The notes below the pieces were generated by a model that ran no database searches, was not told the origin of the DNA, and saw only the letters and a list, made by a program, of their open reading frames with translations. Of a DNA stretch of 64,000 nt, positions 1 through 12,200 are shown piece after piece; the first letter of the stretch is position 1; each line of letters opens with the position of its first letter. The translations under genes were made by a program, and so were the position numbers. Source of the stretch: Ophiosphaerella korrae (taxonomy: Eukaryota; Ascomycota; Dothideomycetes; Pleosporales; Phaeosphaeriaceae); contig JALNQF010000037.1 of NCBI GenBank assembly GCA_028456385.1, positions 237,832 to 301,831 of the forward strand. The letters run 5' to 3'.

Positions 1-863
1 CTACGACATCCTTGGCCTTTCCGAAATAAACTTCCTGCAGTAGATTTCGCATCTTAAGTTCCATGTCCTCGACCATCTTGCCAATGTTAGCAACATGTGA
101 GGTATCATCTTCCACAGCCATATCGGCTTCGACCTGGCGGACCATGTTGCCAGAAAGGTCGAGGCCGCCAAGAGCTTCGCTTGTAGAACCTAGAGAGAGT
201 ATGACAGTGGATGTGAGTTTGTAATGTGCAGTACGAGCGCGATCTTGGGCATCAAAGACGTGGATGCTATCCCAACTGCCCGAGCTAGACGATGTGGGTG
301 ATACGGCTGTTCATGTGAGCGACGAAGCAAGCTGTAGTGGAGAGCTAAGGTTACCCTTTTTGAGCAGCACACAGCCTGCAAATCCATCGTCCATGTCCCA
401 CAGATAGACACTAGATATGCCGCCCTCGAAATAGCTGCACGTGTCAGCATCCTACACCATGACCGTTACAGCACTAAAGCTTACAGCTCCCTATACACGT
501 CAAATGCCTCGTTGGCCTTGATCTCCATCTTGCGCGTGCGGTCACTTGGCGTAATGCCCTCCTCGATTGGCGGCTCGAACTCATTGCTCCACGGACTCCG
601 CCAGCTGTCGCCATCGCGGTTGTAGTCGCAGCACAAAAAGTCGCGCTTCGTTTTGGAGCATTTCTTGACGGTAAGGGGGATGTCGACGGATTCGAGGAGA
701 TCTTCTTCGAGGGAGGGGTTCAGCGATATAATGCTGTCGACATTGCGCTTGACGTCTTTTGGGTTCAGGCGGCGGAGGAGGTCGCTAGGGGGTGAATTAG
801 CTGTGCGGCATTTGCGGCGGGCGGGAATGAAGCTCACAGAGCGCTGTCTATAGGGTCTGCCAT
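1..863 (-). CDS. cap2: F-actin-capping protein subunit beta (3' end off the left edge)
   Basis: Beta subunit of the CapZ heterodimer, which caps actin filament barbed ends. I read four exons on the minus strand: 838-863, 485-784, 355-434 and 1-306, the last running off the window. Splicing out 785-837 joins MADPIDSA to LDLLRRLNP, the family N-terminus. The following [20 protein letters not shown] block and, across the next intron, [19 protein letters not shown] are family signatures. Exon 4 continues with [17 protein letters not shown] and [19 protein letters not shown]. The start at 863 is preferred to the in-frame ATG at 897 because it gives the standard N-terminus after splicing. The C-terminal actin-binding tail lies outside the window. 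Confidence 0.93.
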
Positions 864-1478
864 GGTGTTGTGCTGGTTTGAGGCGGCGATTGGACAATAG
901 GTGGGACTGTTTGGGTTGTCTTGGTGGTAGTCGACAGCAAGGCCGTGCCCCTCAATGTGCTCGACCTCTGGCCAATTGCGCGAGTCATGCACGAAAACCC
1001 CCATCTCGGCGCGCCTGACCTTCTGCTTCCTTTACTTCACCCCCACCAACCTTATAATTATCTCACTTCGTCAATTCCTGGATGGGATGTAATATGTTAG
1101 TTGCGTCGCTCTCTGTTGGTGGGGAGCTGGATAAATGCATATCGAACGCTCCTTCCTCAAAGCCATACTTTCACTCGATGTATTCATTCACCTTTCACAG
1201 CAACACTGCGTGCACCCACACAGCCCTGACAGATAAGGCCCTCGGCCTTGGAGCTGACATGCGGCGTCGCTTCGTTAGCGGTGGCGCAGTGCCGAACCAA
1301 TCCTTATTTTCATTGCCTCGCAATGAGCAACAGCATTTTCCCCTATTACGGTTAACTGAGCGACTACTTGCCGCGTAGTGCATGAAAAGTCCAGCATAGA
1401 TATTATACTTGAAAACCAACAAAAATGGAAGTGCTGCTGAAATGTTTCAATTACTCAAATATCCTCATTGTCTTGATC
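864..1478. other. Intergenic region between cap2 and the broken gene at 1479
   Basis: This stretch holds the presumed 5' region of the leftward capping-protein gene and upstream sequence of the rightward gene. Short open frames on both strands show no recognisable domain. I see no RNA gene or repeat. Confidence 0.5.
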
Positions 1479-2476
1479 ATGACCACTATTTCAACGATTC
1501 CATCTTCGTCTCTGCATTCCCCTTTGGGCTCCAACCAACATCAACCAATCGCCATACCAGCCACGGGCCCAGCTCTAGGATCGCCATTCCTCCGAGCCTA
1601 TCCTCTTGGCCTTGAAACCTTTGATATTTCCTCTTTGGTGTTCCTTTCATTTCTCGATGAGCTTAATCATATCATGGTCGTCAGCCCTCCTGTGAGCGCC
1701 CTTAGCCCGGTAGGCACCATTGTAGGACAAGCCCCTCTCGTAACCGCCCAGATCGTGGGTGCTTCTGTGAATGCTGCAGCCGAAGTAGGAGCATACGCCA
1801 TGAGCAAAGGACGCAGCGAGCTATTACCCAAGAAAGCAAACAAAGAGATATTCGCACCGCGTGGTTTGAGGGTCGACATAGTGAAGTTGGAAGTCGTGGC
1901 CAAAGTGGCAGAAATACCCATCTTAAACGCCGAGGGCAAAGTTGCGAAAGATATACCGCTTCTTGCTCCAATGGAAAGCCTCAGCACTCAAATGTCGGGG
2001 CAGCAGCAGAGATTGACGGCACTGGCACATTGGACTGGGCTACTGGAGTTGACCCCTGAACACGACCCGAATGTAAACCAAAACTTTTTTTTAATAAGAT
2101 GAATGCAACCGCTTCAGAACGCCAGCGCTCAAAGGAAGAGGCGAGCATCCTGAAGAAGCGGACAAAAGCACATGAAAGTAGACATAAGAAATTGAACAAG
2201 TTGCGCGGCGACTATGACAAGGATATGGAGAAACTTCGAAAAGAAGAAGTCAAATTAAGGGAGAACGAAGCTAAGAAGCCCGAGAAAATGGCTAAAGAGT
2301 TACAGAAATCGGAAGGCAAGCGTAGAAAGGTGCAGCAGGAGTACAAAGAAGATATGGAGCATGTTCAGGGTGTTGGAAGTACTTCAGTCAAAAAGGACAA
2401 GGAGGAAAATGCCGCAAGGAAAATACTGTGGTTACTGATTTGGGAGCTGTCTATCTCTACACCAATATGCCGGTAG
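1479..2476 (+). pseudogene. Fungal hypothetical gene interrupted by a one-base frameshift in a T run
   Basis: Two consecutive open frames appear to be one gene. The first (from ATG 1479; an in-frame ATG at 1425 is less likely) includes FLDELNHIMVVSPPVSAL, AQIVGASVNAAAEVGAYA and a SKGRSELLPKKANKEIFAPR-like block. The second (2099-2476) is a lysine/glutamate-rich coiled coil starting ATASERQRSKEEASILKKR and ending near NAARKILWLLIW. I recall fungal hypothetical proteins with both halves in one chain; this was not checked. The break is at a run of eight T (about 2083-2090). Nine T would keep the frame open across the junction. A 26 bp intron could also restore frame but is too short to be credible. 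Function unknown. It may be a true pseudogene, or a homopolymer error in an intact gene. Confidence 0.55.
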
Positions 2477-3010
2477 GGCAAAATTTCATGGTGAGTTTGC
2501 TGAAGTATCGTGCATATATTCAGAACATACAGTATTGTAGTTGCAAATTCCTGGACCACCGTTGAGTTTGTTACAGCGGATCATCCTACTTGATTTTCGT
2601 ATCTTCTTAGTCGTATCACCACTGGGTTTTTCTCTCATGACACTCGGCGGGAGGGCAGGACTGTCATGTTAAAGTCACCTTTACTACTTCATCTCCATAT
2701 CAGGCGCGTAAATTTGATGCAAACGAACCGCTTCATGGATTTCGATGCGCTGCTGTAATTGGATCATCGGTCAGGCATTCAAGTGAAGTTGTGCTGTGAG
2801 CTCATCGGCCGCCATTTTACATTTTAAGGCATTCTCCCGCACTCACCTTCACTTGTCATTCCTGCATCACGGCGCTAGCGTGGGCGTCCGCACATACATA
2901 TATCAACGGTCTGCCTCCCACCTGGACTTTTCTTTACTCTCATCACCCCAACCTTCCCACTCGTCGCGTCCTTCTGCAATCTACACCACATCCATCAACC
3001 AAACAGCACC
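2477..3010. other. Intergenic region upstream of the lysine-rich protein gene
   Basis: No supportable gene. The pyrimidine-rich stretch at about 2930-3000, with CATCCATCAACC just before the ATG at 3011, looks like a fungal 5' untranslated region. Confidence 0.45.
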
Positions 3011-3613
3011 ATGTCTGACACCGCTGCTCCAACTTCTGCCAGCACTGGCCCCGCATTCACTGAACGAGAGCTCTTGATGCTCGGTTGGGCTATGCAGTCG
3101 CTGAAGACCGGTCCTCCAGATGTGAGCATTCCATACCTCAACATACGACTCTTTCCATTGCGGCTTGCTGACTTATGTAGATTGACTACGAGAAGCTCGC
3201 CAAGTTCGCTGGCATGTCCAACCCCCGCTCCGCTAGCAATGCTTGGGCCAAGATCAAAGCCAAGCTGAACACTGGTCCTCCAGCTGATGGCGTTGTCCCC
3301 ACCACCCCCAAGAAGGCCGGCCGGCCAAAGAAGGCTACAACTACCGATGAGAATGGTGATCCTACTCCCACGAAGACTCCTCGCAAGCGTGTCGCCAAAA
3401 AGCAAGACGTTGATGGGGATTCTTCTCCCAAGAAGAAGGGTCGTGGCAAGGCAGCTGCCAAGGAAAAGGGTGAGTGAACATTGACATCTTCGTCAATATG
3501 TACATTACTGACTCATGTAAGCCAAGGCTAAGGATGGGTCTGAAGAGTCCGACAGCAAAGATGCTCTCTTTCCGGTCGAGTCTGCCGAGGACGATACTCC
3601 AGAGGAGGTCTAG
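3011..3613 (+). CDS. Small lysine-rich, AT-hook-like nuclear-type protein
   Basis: Three exons, 3011-3121, 3181-3469 and 3522-3613, with GTGAGC/TAG and GTGAGT/AAG borders. The protein of about 163 residues starts MSDTAAPTSASTGPAF. A short helical region (ERELLMLGWAMQSLK, then IDYEKLAKFAGMSNPRSA across the first intron) precedes a basic tail. That tail has an AT-hook-like KKAGRPKKA, then KTPRKRVAKKQ and KKKGRGKAAAKEK, and an acidic end (ESAEDDTPEEV). The N-terminal part resembles a short helix-turn-helix of the kind seen in many fungal hypothetical proteins. Composition and AT-hook-like motifs suggest a chromatin-associated role, which is inference. The symbol is left blank because the family has no established name that I know. 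Confidence 0.85.
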
Positions 3614-4379
3614 TCTAACACCATCACAAGGTTTGCCCTCACTATTAATCACCCACTATGTTCACTGTTAACCAATATCACAGGCACATTTCTGACTTCG
3701 GCGCTACACGTTTTGTGTTTTGTGACCACATTTTATCACACTGAAATGTCAGACTTTGGTTTTGCTATATTCTATGCTGATGTTTTGTTTGCCTGCTTTG
3801 CTGGATGGCTGCTAGAGAAATAGTTTGCATCGTAGCGCCTGGCAAACAGAGCACATGGAAAGCATTGGGAGATGTACGGAGAGGGCGTTCATTGAGTAAC
3901 AACTGGCGACTTTTTCATTGTCCAACGTAGTGGCCACCGAAGGTAGTGGCCGTGAAGAATCAAATAACACATCCTTTAAAACAGCATTCTACATTCAACA
4001 CCAGTTTCTCACACATTTTAGTTGCAATAACCTTGGCAGATCGGACCGGTAGTATAACGGCTCCAATATACCTTAAGCATGGATTGTCCTATCCGGATAT
4101 TACCCCAGACACTTGACCCTGCATCTACTGCTTGGACCCCGCACAGCCTAATATGGAAGCATAGTACACTCTGTGTGCCACAGTTTCTGATTCAATAGCA
4201 TGCATGGTGCACGCATCATCTGATGTGAATTATCGATAGGCATCTCATAGGGCAACGTCCGAGCAAGGGATTGGGTACTACGGAAAAACTGGTTGCGAGG
4301 ATTATGCTCCCGATAGCATTTTTCTAACTCATGTACTTTGATATGTGCCCTTGATCGCAAGACCTGCTCGAGCACCGAG
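3614..4379. other. Intergenic region with no recognisable gene
   Basis: Includes the 3' region of the lysine-rich gene and the upstream region of the oxygenase gene. A 97-codon minus-strand open frame at 4148-4441 overlaps the first exon of the next gene and has no domain. Nothing else was seen. Confidence 0.45.
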
Positions 4380-5557
4380 ATGGCGAAAGTCAATGAAGCG
4401 CAGACCAAGGTCTCAAAATCATTGTTGAGAACTAAGTCCAAGTCGAAATCTGTAATTGCAAGTCTTGAAGAGCATACTTAGGAGAGTTACACTTACAATG
4501 GCCTTAGCCCGTACTCAATATCGCTGCTTTCTTGCTCTTCATCGTCGTGCCTCTTTCACTTCCCATATACTGGTCGGACAATCTTCAGCAACGCCTTCAA
4601 CCCATCCTCCAAACGTATCTTCCGGAACAACTCCGAATATGGCTTCCTTCGCTGGAGCAGGATGGTGATGAGACAAATGGCGATGCCAAGCTAAGCCCAG
4701 AAGACCTACTGAAGGCATGTGAGGTACACCAGTACACTAGTCAAATGATCTCGCTAGACCCACTGGTCGTCTACATCAATAACTTCACCTCCTCCCTCGA
4801 AGCCGAAGAGCTCATTAAAATTGGGTACTCCTACACCAACCAACCTCCAGTATGAAGTTCTAACTAAGCATTTCTTTATAGCTCACCAGACTTTGCTTCA
4901 TCCTTCATCTCACGCTCCCACGGACCCAACACCCTCGTCTCAGGCCGCACATCGCAATCCGCACCGCTCGATCTCGACCATCCGCTCGTATCCTGCATTA
5001 TCTCACGCGCCCGCCGATTCATGGGCAGCATGCTTCTTCCTCACGAACCATTCAGCATTCCTCAGCTAGTGCGCTACTTCCCGTCTCAAAAGTATGACTT
5101 GCACACAGACTTCTGGCCAGAGCACCAAGTCATGAATGACGGCAGTGGCCGTCTCTTCAACCGCGCAGCCTCCTTCTTCGTATTCCTACGCGATAATTGC
5201 ACGGACGGGTATACGTACTTCCCACGAGTGGAGCCAACGGGCACAAGTACCGAGAATCTCGCAAGCGATGAGGAGATTGAGAATTGGTACGGAGACAAGG
5301 TTGCGAGAGGGGCCATGGGCGATGAGACGCAAGGCATCAAGTTCAAACCAATTCAGGGAAATGCGGTGTTTTGGGTCAATTTGAATGAGAAGGGGGAGGG
5401 AGATAGGAGGTTGATTCATGCAGGGTTGCCGGTTGGTGAGGGTGAGAAGATTGGGCTAAATATTTGGCCAAGGAAATTTTATGGGAGCAATAATGAGTTC
5501 GGGGAGACGCGAGACAGGAGGGCGAGGAAGGGGTGGGGTGGGAAATGGAAGGAGTGA
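4380..5557 (+). CDS. Prolyl 4-hydroxylase alpha-subunit-like 2OG-Fe(II) oxygenase, membrane anchored
   Basis: Three exons, 4380-4451, 4508-4824 and 4882-5557, give about 354 residues. The first exon (MAKVNEAQTKVSKSLLRTKS) was found by following the acceptor TTAG at 4507 back to a GTAATT donor at 4452. It joins in frame to a hydrophobic segment (LNIAAFLLFIVVPLSLPIYW, roughly residues 27-46), which makes a type II signal anchor. The C-terminal half is the prolyl hydroxylase fold: HTD at residues 204-206, then RLIHAGLPVGEGEKIGLN, supplying the distal iron ligand H309 and the 2-oxoglutarate-binding K319. Fungal members are predicted ER or Golgi lumen enzymes that hydroxylate proline or related residues. 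The substrate is not visible from sequence. Confidence 0.9.
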
Positions 5558-7178
5558 GACGCAGGGTGGATGCTATGCATATTGTGTAGGAGAGAATGGA
5601 TGAAGGGAAAGACGGAAAAGATAGATAGTGTAACAATGCCAATAGAATGATCCGTTGACAAATAGCTGAGCTACTATAGAGGTACGTTGGCGATTCTGCG
5701 CATGGCGTCTGCTGATCGGAAACACGATGACACCTTCTACTCTTACCATAGACGATGGTGCGAACGTACTCAATGTACGCAATAGCGGACCGCCACATAT
5801 TACAGATCTGTGATCCACCGAGGCGATACATATGTTGAGAGGCAAGGCATGCAGAGTTGGAGGCTGACGAGGAGTCGCGCCACTTTCGTCGCACCGCGTT
5901 TTCTTTGCAGAGCCTGCATACAAGCACCAAAATCCCTTCATTCTTCAACAACTAAAAGATAACACTGATACGCGGTCTTCGAAATCCATGCTTACTACGC
6001 CAAAGTGCTCATCTGCACAGGAGGCGATCTAGGGAGCGCCGTAGATCAGGACGCAGATCTTCGTAATCGCTGTGCAGATCCGCGGGACGGCGTCCAACTT
6101 AAAACCCGCCACTACTGCTGCGGAAGGTCAATGTCTTATAATTCAGACTAATATAGAATACGATTGATGGTCAGCCGAAATCAGAAACCCGGCAGCACCT
6201 GCTACTGTTGGATTTGACTGCATTGGAACAATATCGCGTCCATTCTTCTTTGTCGCTTGTCGCTGCGCAAGACTCTGACTGGAATTGACAGGATCATGAG
6301 TATGCAGATGTTTCTATTCATTATTTTGTGAATCGTGAGCTCAGCCGGTGGTATCGCCTGACTATTCGGCAAATACATCGGAAGTTTCAACTAAACGCAT
6401 CTCATCTTGCGCCCATCTTTCCCACAAGGTCGTGCAATCTACAATCTACAATACTCACTACTGATGCACAAATGTTACCACCTGTTCCTGGTAAGAATCA
6501 TGGATACATGTGCTTATTGACACCATACATCACACTGGCGACATGCCCCAGAGCCTAAATGGTACTCATACCGAGCACAGCACCGTCGTTAAGGTGCCTC
6601 GATAGGGCAAGCGGTCGTATTGCTGGCTTCCAATATATGAAGATCCGGCTATCCATAAGCTGCCGAAGGCCTAATCGGCAACTAGAACACGTTGGAAAGC
6701 TGCGGCTTACACCACGATGCGTTTAACAGTGAACAACCAGTCGACGGACATTATTTGACCGAGGCTTAGATGACTGTCATCAATGTAAGCCAGAACGAAT
6801 ATCACACTTGTGTACCGCCACGCATAGGCATATACTACGCGCGTTAAGGCCATCTATTGACTGGGTCTAGTTGGTCCTTCACTTTGGTCGCGAACTGCGG
6901 TCCCGAAAATCAATCTTGCAAAGGCCACCGCACTAGTCGGAGGAGCGAAGATCATCCTTAGGAGCGGAAGTGTTCTCCATCAAACCGCTAAAGGATCAGT
7001 AAACGGCTAACGGCTGATCCACTGTTGACGGCAGGCCGGGCGAGAACGAGGGTTTTACGGACCGACATATGGCTCCTATGCCTGCAACAAGTCTTGAGCT
7101 AGACGAACCATTGAACAACCCCGGATCTATTTCTTTTGCCAGAGGTCTTTGAAATCAAAAGCATCAACAACTGAAAAA
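5558..7178. other. 1.6 kb intergenic stretch without a supportable gene
   Basis: A long minus-strand open frame (5376-5951) overlaps the end of the oxygenase gene antisense and looks like a shadow. Between 6000 and 7100 I see only short frames and no domain, tRNA or strong repeat. Confidence 0.5.
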
Positions 7179-8980
7179 ATGAATCCGCTGAGGCTAATAC
7201 TACTTTTGGGAAGTATTCATTATGCTCTAGGTGGTCAGCATCGCAATGTTGCCAGAGGCACTATCAACCTCATCCCGAGTGCCTCACCGACTCGATCTAT
7301 GCCACCATCAGCGACTTTGGATCAACAACAACATTCCAAGCATATCAATGATTTTTACAAGCTTTACGGATGGCTCAAACCTGATGAGACTGTGCCGGAC
7401 GCAGATCTGCCTAAAGCCATACGCAAAATACAGAAAGTTTTGGAAGAGCCAGTAACTGGAGTGTTTAGCGACAGGATGATGGAAATAATGACTAAACCGC
7501 GGTGTGGAACAGAGCAGCCTTACAATGAGACCGCGGCAAAGCTGCCTCCTGGAATACATAAACGATATGTTCTTTGGGGTTCAAAGTGGGCCAAATCAAC
7601 ACTCACCTGGCGTTTTGTCAGCTACTCGACTGACTTGCCTGCAGCGCAGCAACAGTCTACCATCAGGTGCGTATTTTCATATCAACATTCCTTCTCGGAT
7701 TTCTTAGTAGGTGTACTGTGCCTCTTCAGTTGATTTTATTCGTCGTTGATAATGCCAACGAACACTGACGATGAAGTAGCGCCGCATTTTCTTCTTGGTC
7801 GAATTACATACCTCTCACTTTTCAACAAGTTGGCTCCAACGCAAGAGCAGACATACATATTATTTTCAGACCTTTTGGCCGCGACGACACTCGCTATGGC
7901 TACACGTCCATGGTCTCCGAGGGCACAGCCTTCACATCGGGCGCTATCAACGTCACGCTCAACGATGATTATGTATGGACAGACGACCGTCTGTTTAGTT
8001 ACACGGCATTGCATGAAATCGGGCACGCACTTGGTCTCAGCCACAGCGCAGTCGAGACAGCGGTCATGTTCGCCTACTTTGGGGGTTACATTCGCCCGCT
8101 GCACGCAGACGATAAGATGGGTGTGCACAATATTTATGGCTGGAAGAGTCCAAAATGGAGTGTCGTTGACTCAAACCCAGCAACTAGAGATTTATTACAA
8201 GTTACAACAAACGAAACAGCTACGGGTCACGACGGTCTATATCAAATGCGTTCTAACGGCCAGATCATGCGTTACATCAACGGCGGTTGGACAACCGCAG
8301 ATAACAACCCTGAAACCGTTCAAATCACTGGTGCCGGTGGCAGACTCTACCAACGCCACTCGGACGGCAGCACTTTTCTCTGGACCGGCAACGGCCAAAG
8401 CTGGGCCTTGATTGGCGCAGCGTCGGATAATGTTATTGACATAGTCGCGGCCGCCGATCAACTATACTCACGTCGCAAAGATGGGTGGGTAGCACGATGG
8501 TCTGGCTCAGGCTCGACATGGGTCAGCGTGATCCAGCCCACGGCCTCGATATCCAAACAAATTGCCATCACAGACGACAAAGTGCTCTGGAACCTGCTCA
8601 CTACAGGCGATCTCGTCCGCTCTCTATGGCCACATGACAGTGGGAGCTGGGAAATTGTCGACTCAAACACAGCTAACATTGCGATTGCGGTTGGCGGCAC
8701 GGACTTTTACAAACTTCAGAGCAATGGCAAGGTTGTGTTTCTCAATATGAAGGAGTACTATTGGCAAGTTCTCGAGGATGCAGGGAGCGTGGCAATTCAT
8801 GCTGTGGGGGATCAACTGTACAGTAGGCATGAGGACGGGTCGGTGTGGCGATATACAGGGACGCAGTGGGTGTGGGAGCAGTTGGACAATCAGAGTGATG
8901 TGGTTGATATGGTGGGGGATCGCAATGGGAGCGTTTGGGAGTTGTTGAGCAGCGGCAGTGTTTTGCGGCTGGTTTCGTAA
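7179..8980 (+). CDS. Secreted matrixin-type metalloprotease with C-terminal beta-propeller-like repeats
   Basis: Two exons, 7179-7666 and 7780-8980, encode about 562 residues. The start is the ATG giving a signal peptide (MNPLRLILLLGSIHYALGG). A propeptide follows with a peptidoglycan-binding-like helical region (INDFYKLYGWLKPDETVPDA) and a cysteine switch PRCGTEQ with C109. Splicing out 7667-7779 joins QQSTIR to SAAFSSWSNYIPLTFQQVG. The catalytic domain has the zinc motif HEIGHALGLSH (H241, E242), followed by AVMFAYFGGY, which supplies the Met-turn. From about residue 290 there are some six to seven repeats of about 40 residues (for example GGRLYQRHSDGSTFLWTGNG and DQLYSRHEDGSVWRYTG), suggesting a tectonin- or lectin-like beta-propeller. 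Matrix metalloprotease activity follows from the motifs; the target (host, competitor or own wall protein) is unknown. Confidence 0.92.
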
Positions 8981-9218
8981 ATTGAAAGCAACTAGTTGGT
9001 CGTATTGAAGCGGTGTTGGTAGTGTGTGAAGTGTGGAGGTGAAGGTATCGACTTGACTAGTGACTGTTGGGGAACCGGGGCCGCATGCGCACGGGCTGAC
9101 CAATGGCCGGGAACAAACGCGCCTGCGACTGCGACAAGTCTCTCCCAAGCATATATCACCAACCCACGATCCCCCCAGACACATCTACATCCTCCGCCCT
9201 GGGACCCCGTCGCCCATC

Positions 9219-12200
9219 ATGGCGCCGCCCCTCGAGATCGCCGCCGCAGCGGACGAAGCCTCGGCGGGCGACACTTTCCAGCTGCTGAAGCAGCAGCTCG
9301 AGCTCGACATCAGCTTCTCGCCCCAGCGAATCGTGGGCAAAACCACGCTCGACATCCTGCCCGAGAAGTCGCAGCTGCGCGAAATCATGCTCAACGCCCG
9401 CCAGCTGAAGCCAACGCGCATCCTGATCGAAGGCCACAAGGCGAGCTTCGCCTACTCCAACCTGCACCAGCGCATGACTCTCTATCCCGGAACCGACATA
9501 GGCCAGTACCATTTCCCAAAGGAGCGCATCCAGCGTCACGTGAACGAAAACGAAGACGAGCTGCTCATATACATGCCCGAGCAGGTCAGGATCCGCGAGG
9601 TGAAGCCCGAGGAGGCTGGCCAGCCCGTGGATGCCCAGGGCACCTTCTACGCTCCGCTCAAGCTGGAGATCGAGTTTGTCCTCGACGAGTTTAGAGACGC
9701 GCTGCATTTCGCCGGTGTCGAGGATGGAGATTCGCGGTTCCCACATGCCTACACGCGCAACTCGCCCTTCCCCGGCACTTCGTCCTGTCTGTTTCCCTGC
9801 ATAGATGATGGCGAGACTAGGTGTCCTTTTGATCTAGCTATTCGGTATCCGCGGACCATGGGAGATGCGCTCACTAGGAGACCAACCACGAGTTCCCAGG
9901 CACAAGCGGTTGCAATAGCAGACAAGACAGACAGCGTTATGACCGATGTGGATGACGATGCACCTCATCTTTCCGAGGAAGAGAGGACCATGGAGATGAA
10001 TGTCATTTGCTCTGGCATCCTCACAGACGACGTAAGCACCTCCTGGCCACCGTGTGTGTGTGCTGTGCTAATCATCCTAGATTGTTGACCCAACAGATGC
10101 CTCTCGAAAAACCGCCAGCTTCACCTGCGAATCGCTTGTGCTTCCGCAGCACATCGGCTTCGTCATCGGTCCTTTCCAGCATGTCGATCTCTCCGACTAC
10201 CGCGATCTCGCCGATGAGGAGCGTCTTGCACAAAGCGCAATCAAGGTGCATGCCTTCTGCCTGCCTGGTAGAGAAGACGAGGTCCGCAACAGCGCCATGA
10301 TACTTGCTCGTGCGCTTGACAGCTTCACCGAGCGTTTTCAGAGTTACGCGTTCGGGAACGCGTACAAACTCGCCTTCGTCGACGATCTTGACTGCGACGC
10401 GACACACACAGCTTCCTTTTCCATATGTAGCTCTCGATTACTGTTCCCAGAGACGGTATGGGAACCTCTTGAGCACACCACTAGAGTCCTCGTACACGCA
10501 GTGGCCAGCCAATGGATTGGAGTCGATGTCATTGCAAGAGATATCTGGGATTATTGGGTCATTGTTGGTGCTTCTTGGTTCATGGCTGAGCTTTATCTAC
10601 GCGAGCTGTTTGGCCGAAACGACTGGCGATTCAGGCAGAAGCTGATGGTCGACAAGGTCATTCAAATGGACCGGAAACGACCATCGCTCCAACGACTTGG
10701 CCAATACTTGCAGCTGGATCACGCCGAACAAGAATTCATGGAACTAAAGTCGCTAATGGTGCTTTCCATTCTCCACAATCGCCTTGTCAAACAGAGCGGA
10801 AAGAATGGCGTTGATCGATGCCTGTACCGACTGCTATTTAATGCTCGACAGGGAAAATACGACAATGGTGCAATCACGACAGACGACTTTCTCGACATTT
10901 GCGAGAAAGTGGGACATCAAAAGCTTGATTCATTCTTTGGCCAATGGGTCATTGGGTCAGGGTGTCCACACTTTGAATGCTTCCCATCGTTCAACAAGAA
11001 GAAGCAGGTGGTCCAATTGCTAATCCGGCAGATGCAGGCGGACTCAACAGTTACGACAATCGAAAATGCACTCTCCTCAGATGACTTCATGCGAGAGTCC
11101 AAAGAGGCAGCACATGGTTTCCTCCCAGGCAACGAATACCCTACCTTTGTCGGTCCTATGACAATTCGCATTCACGAAGCGGATGGGACTCCTTACGAGC
11201 ACATTGTTGACATCAACTCTTCCAACGTCAAAGTCGAGATTCCCTACAACACAAAATACAAAAGGCTGAAGAGGAATCGTTTGAACAAAGAGCGTATGGC
11301 CGCCGCAGCTGGTTTGGAAGCCGCAGGTGAATCTCAAGAGGACGTTACTTTTTATATGCTAGGGGATGTCTTTGGAACGCCGCAAGAGCAGGAAGAATGG
11401 CGATTGAGTGACTGGCCAGCCGAAGACGAGGCCAAGATGGAACAAGAAGCCTACGAGTGGATCCGAATCGATGCTGACTTCGAATGGATATGCCGAGCGC
11501 ATATAAATGACATGCCTTCTTACATGTATGTCTCACAACTACAGCAAGATAAGGATGTTGTTGCACAATACGAATCGATCCAATTTTTGGCAAGCAAGGA
11601 GGGCCACAAGTTGATTTCGACATTTCTGGTTAAGACTCTTATGGATAGCCGATACTTCCATGGCATAAGGACCTATGCTGCTGAAGTCATGGCCCTGAGC
11701 GCCTTGAAACGAACAGAGTGGACAGGCCTTTTCCACCTAAAGAAGGCATTCCGGGAATTATTCTGTATACCTGGGTCGCCTATGACACGATCAAATGATT
11801 TCTCGGATCGCAGTTTATATCTCATACAATGCGCCATACCAAAAGCAATCGCCAAGATCAAGGGTGAGGATGGCAGAGCCCCCCTAGAGGCCAAGCGCTT
11901 CTTGCTCGATATCATCCGATATAACGACAATCGCGGTAATGAATATAGTGACGACTACTACATTGCGACACTTATGCATTGTCTTGCAGATTGTCTTACG
12001 ATCAGCAAATCCGGCGACATGGCTCTCGACATAGACGGCGAGAACGACGAATTTGATTTTACGAAGAAGGCTATTGAGGAGCTTACCCGCCATCAACGTC
12101 TCGATGAATGGATTCCAACGTACCAAAATATATACACGATAACTGCACTCGATTGTGCTCGTAAGCTTATTTTAAACCATGTCACGCCATTCAAACCATC

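Noticed and set aside
2072..2098. 26 bp intron that would restore the frame of the gene at 1479-2476
   Set aside because: It has GT and AG ends and a pyrimidine tract but is too short for splicing; a missing T is the simpler reading.
5376..5951. 191-codon minus-strand open frame
   Set aside because: It overlaps the end of the prolyl-hydroxylase-like gene antisense, has low-complexity serine/proline content and no domain.
9156..9746. 196-codon minus-strand frame opposite the start of taf2
   Set aside because: It is a shadow of the GC-rich taf2 coding sequence; the plus-strand protein is a clear TAF2.
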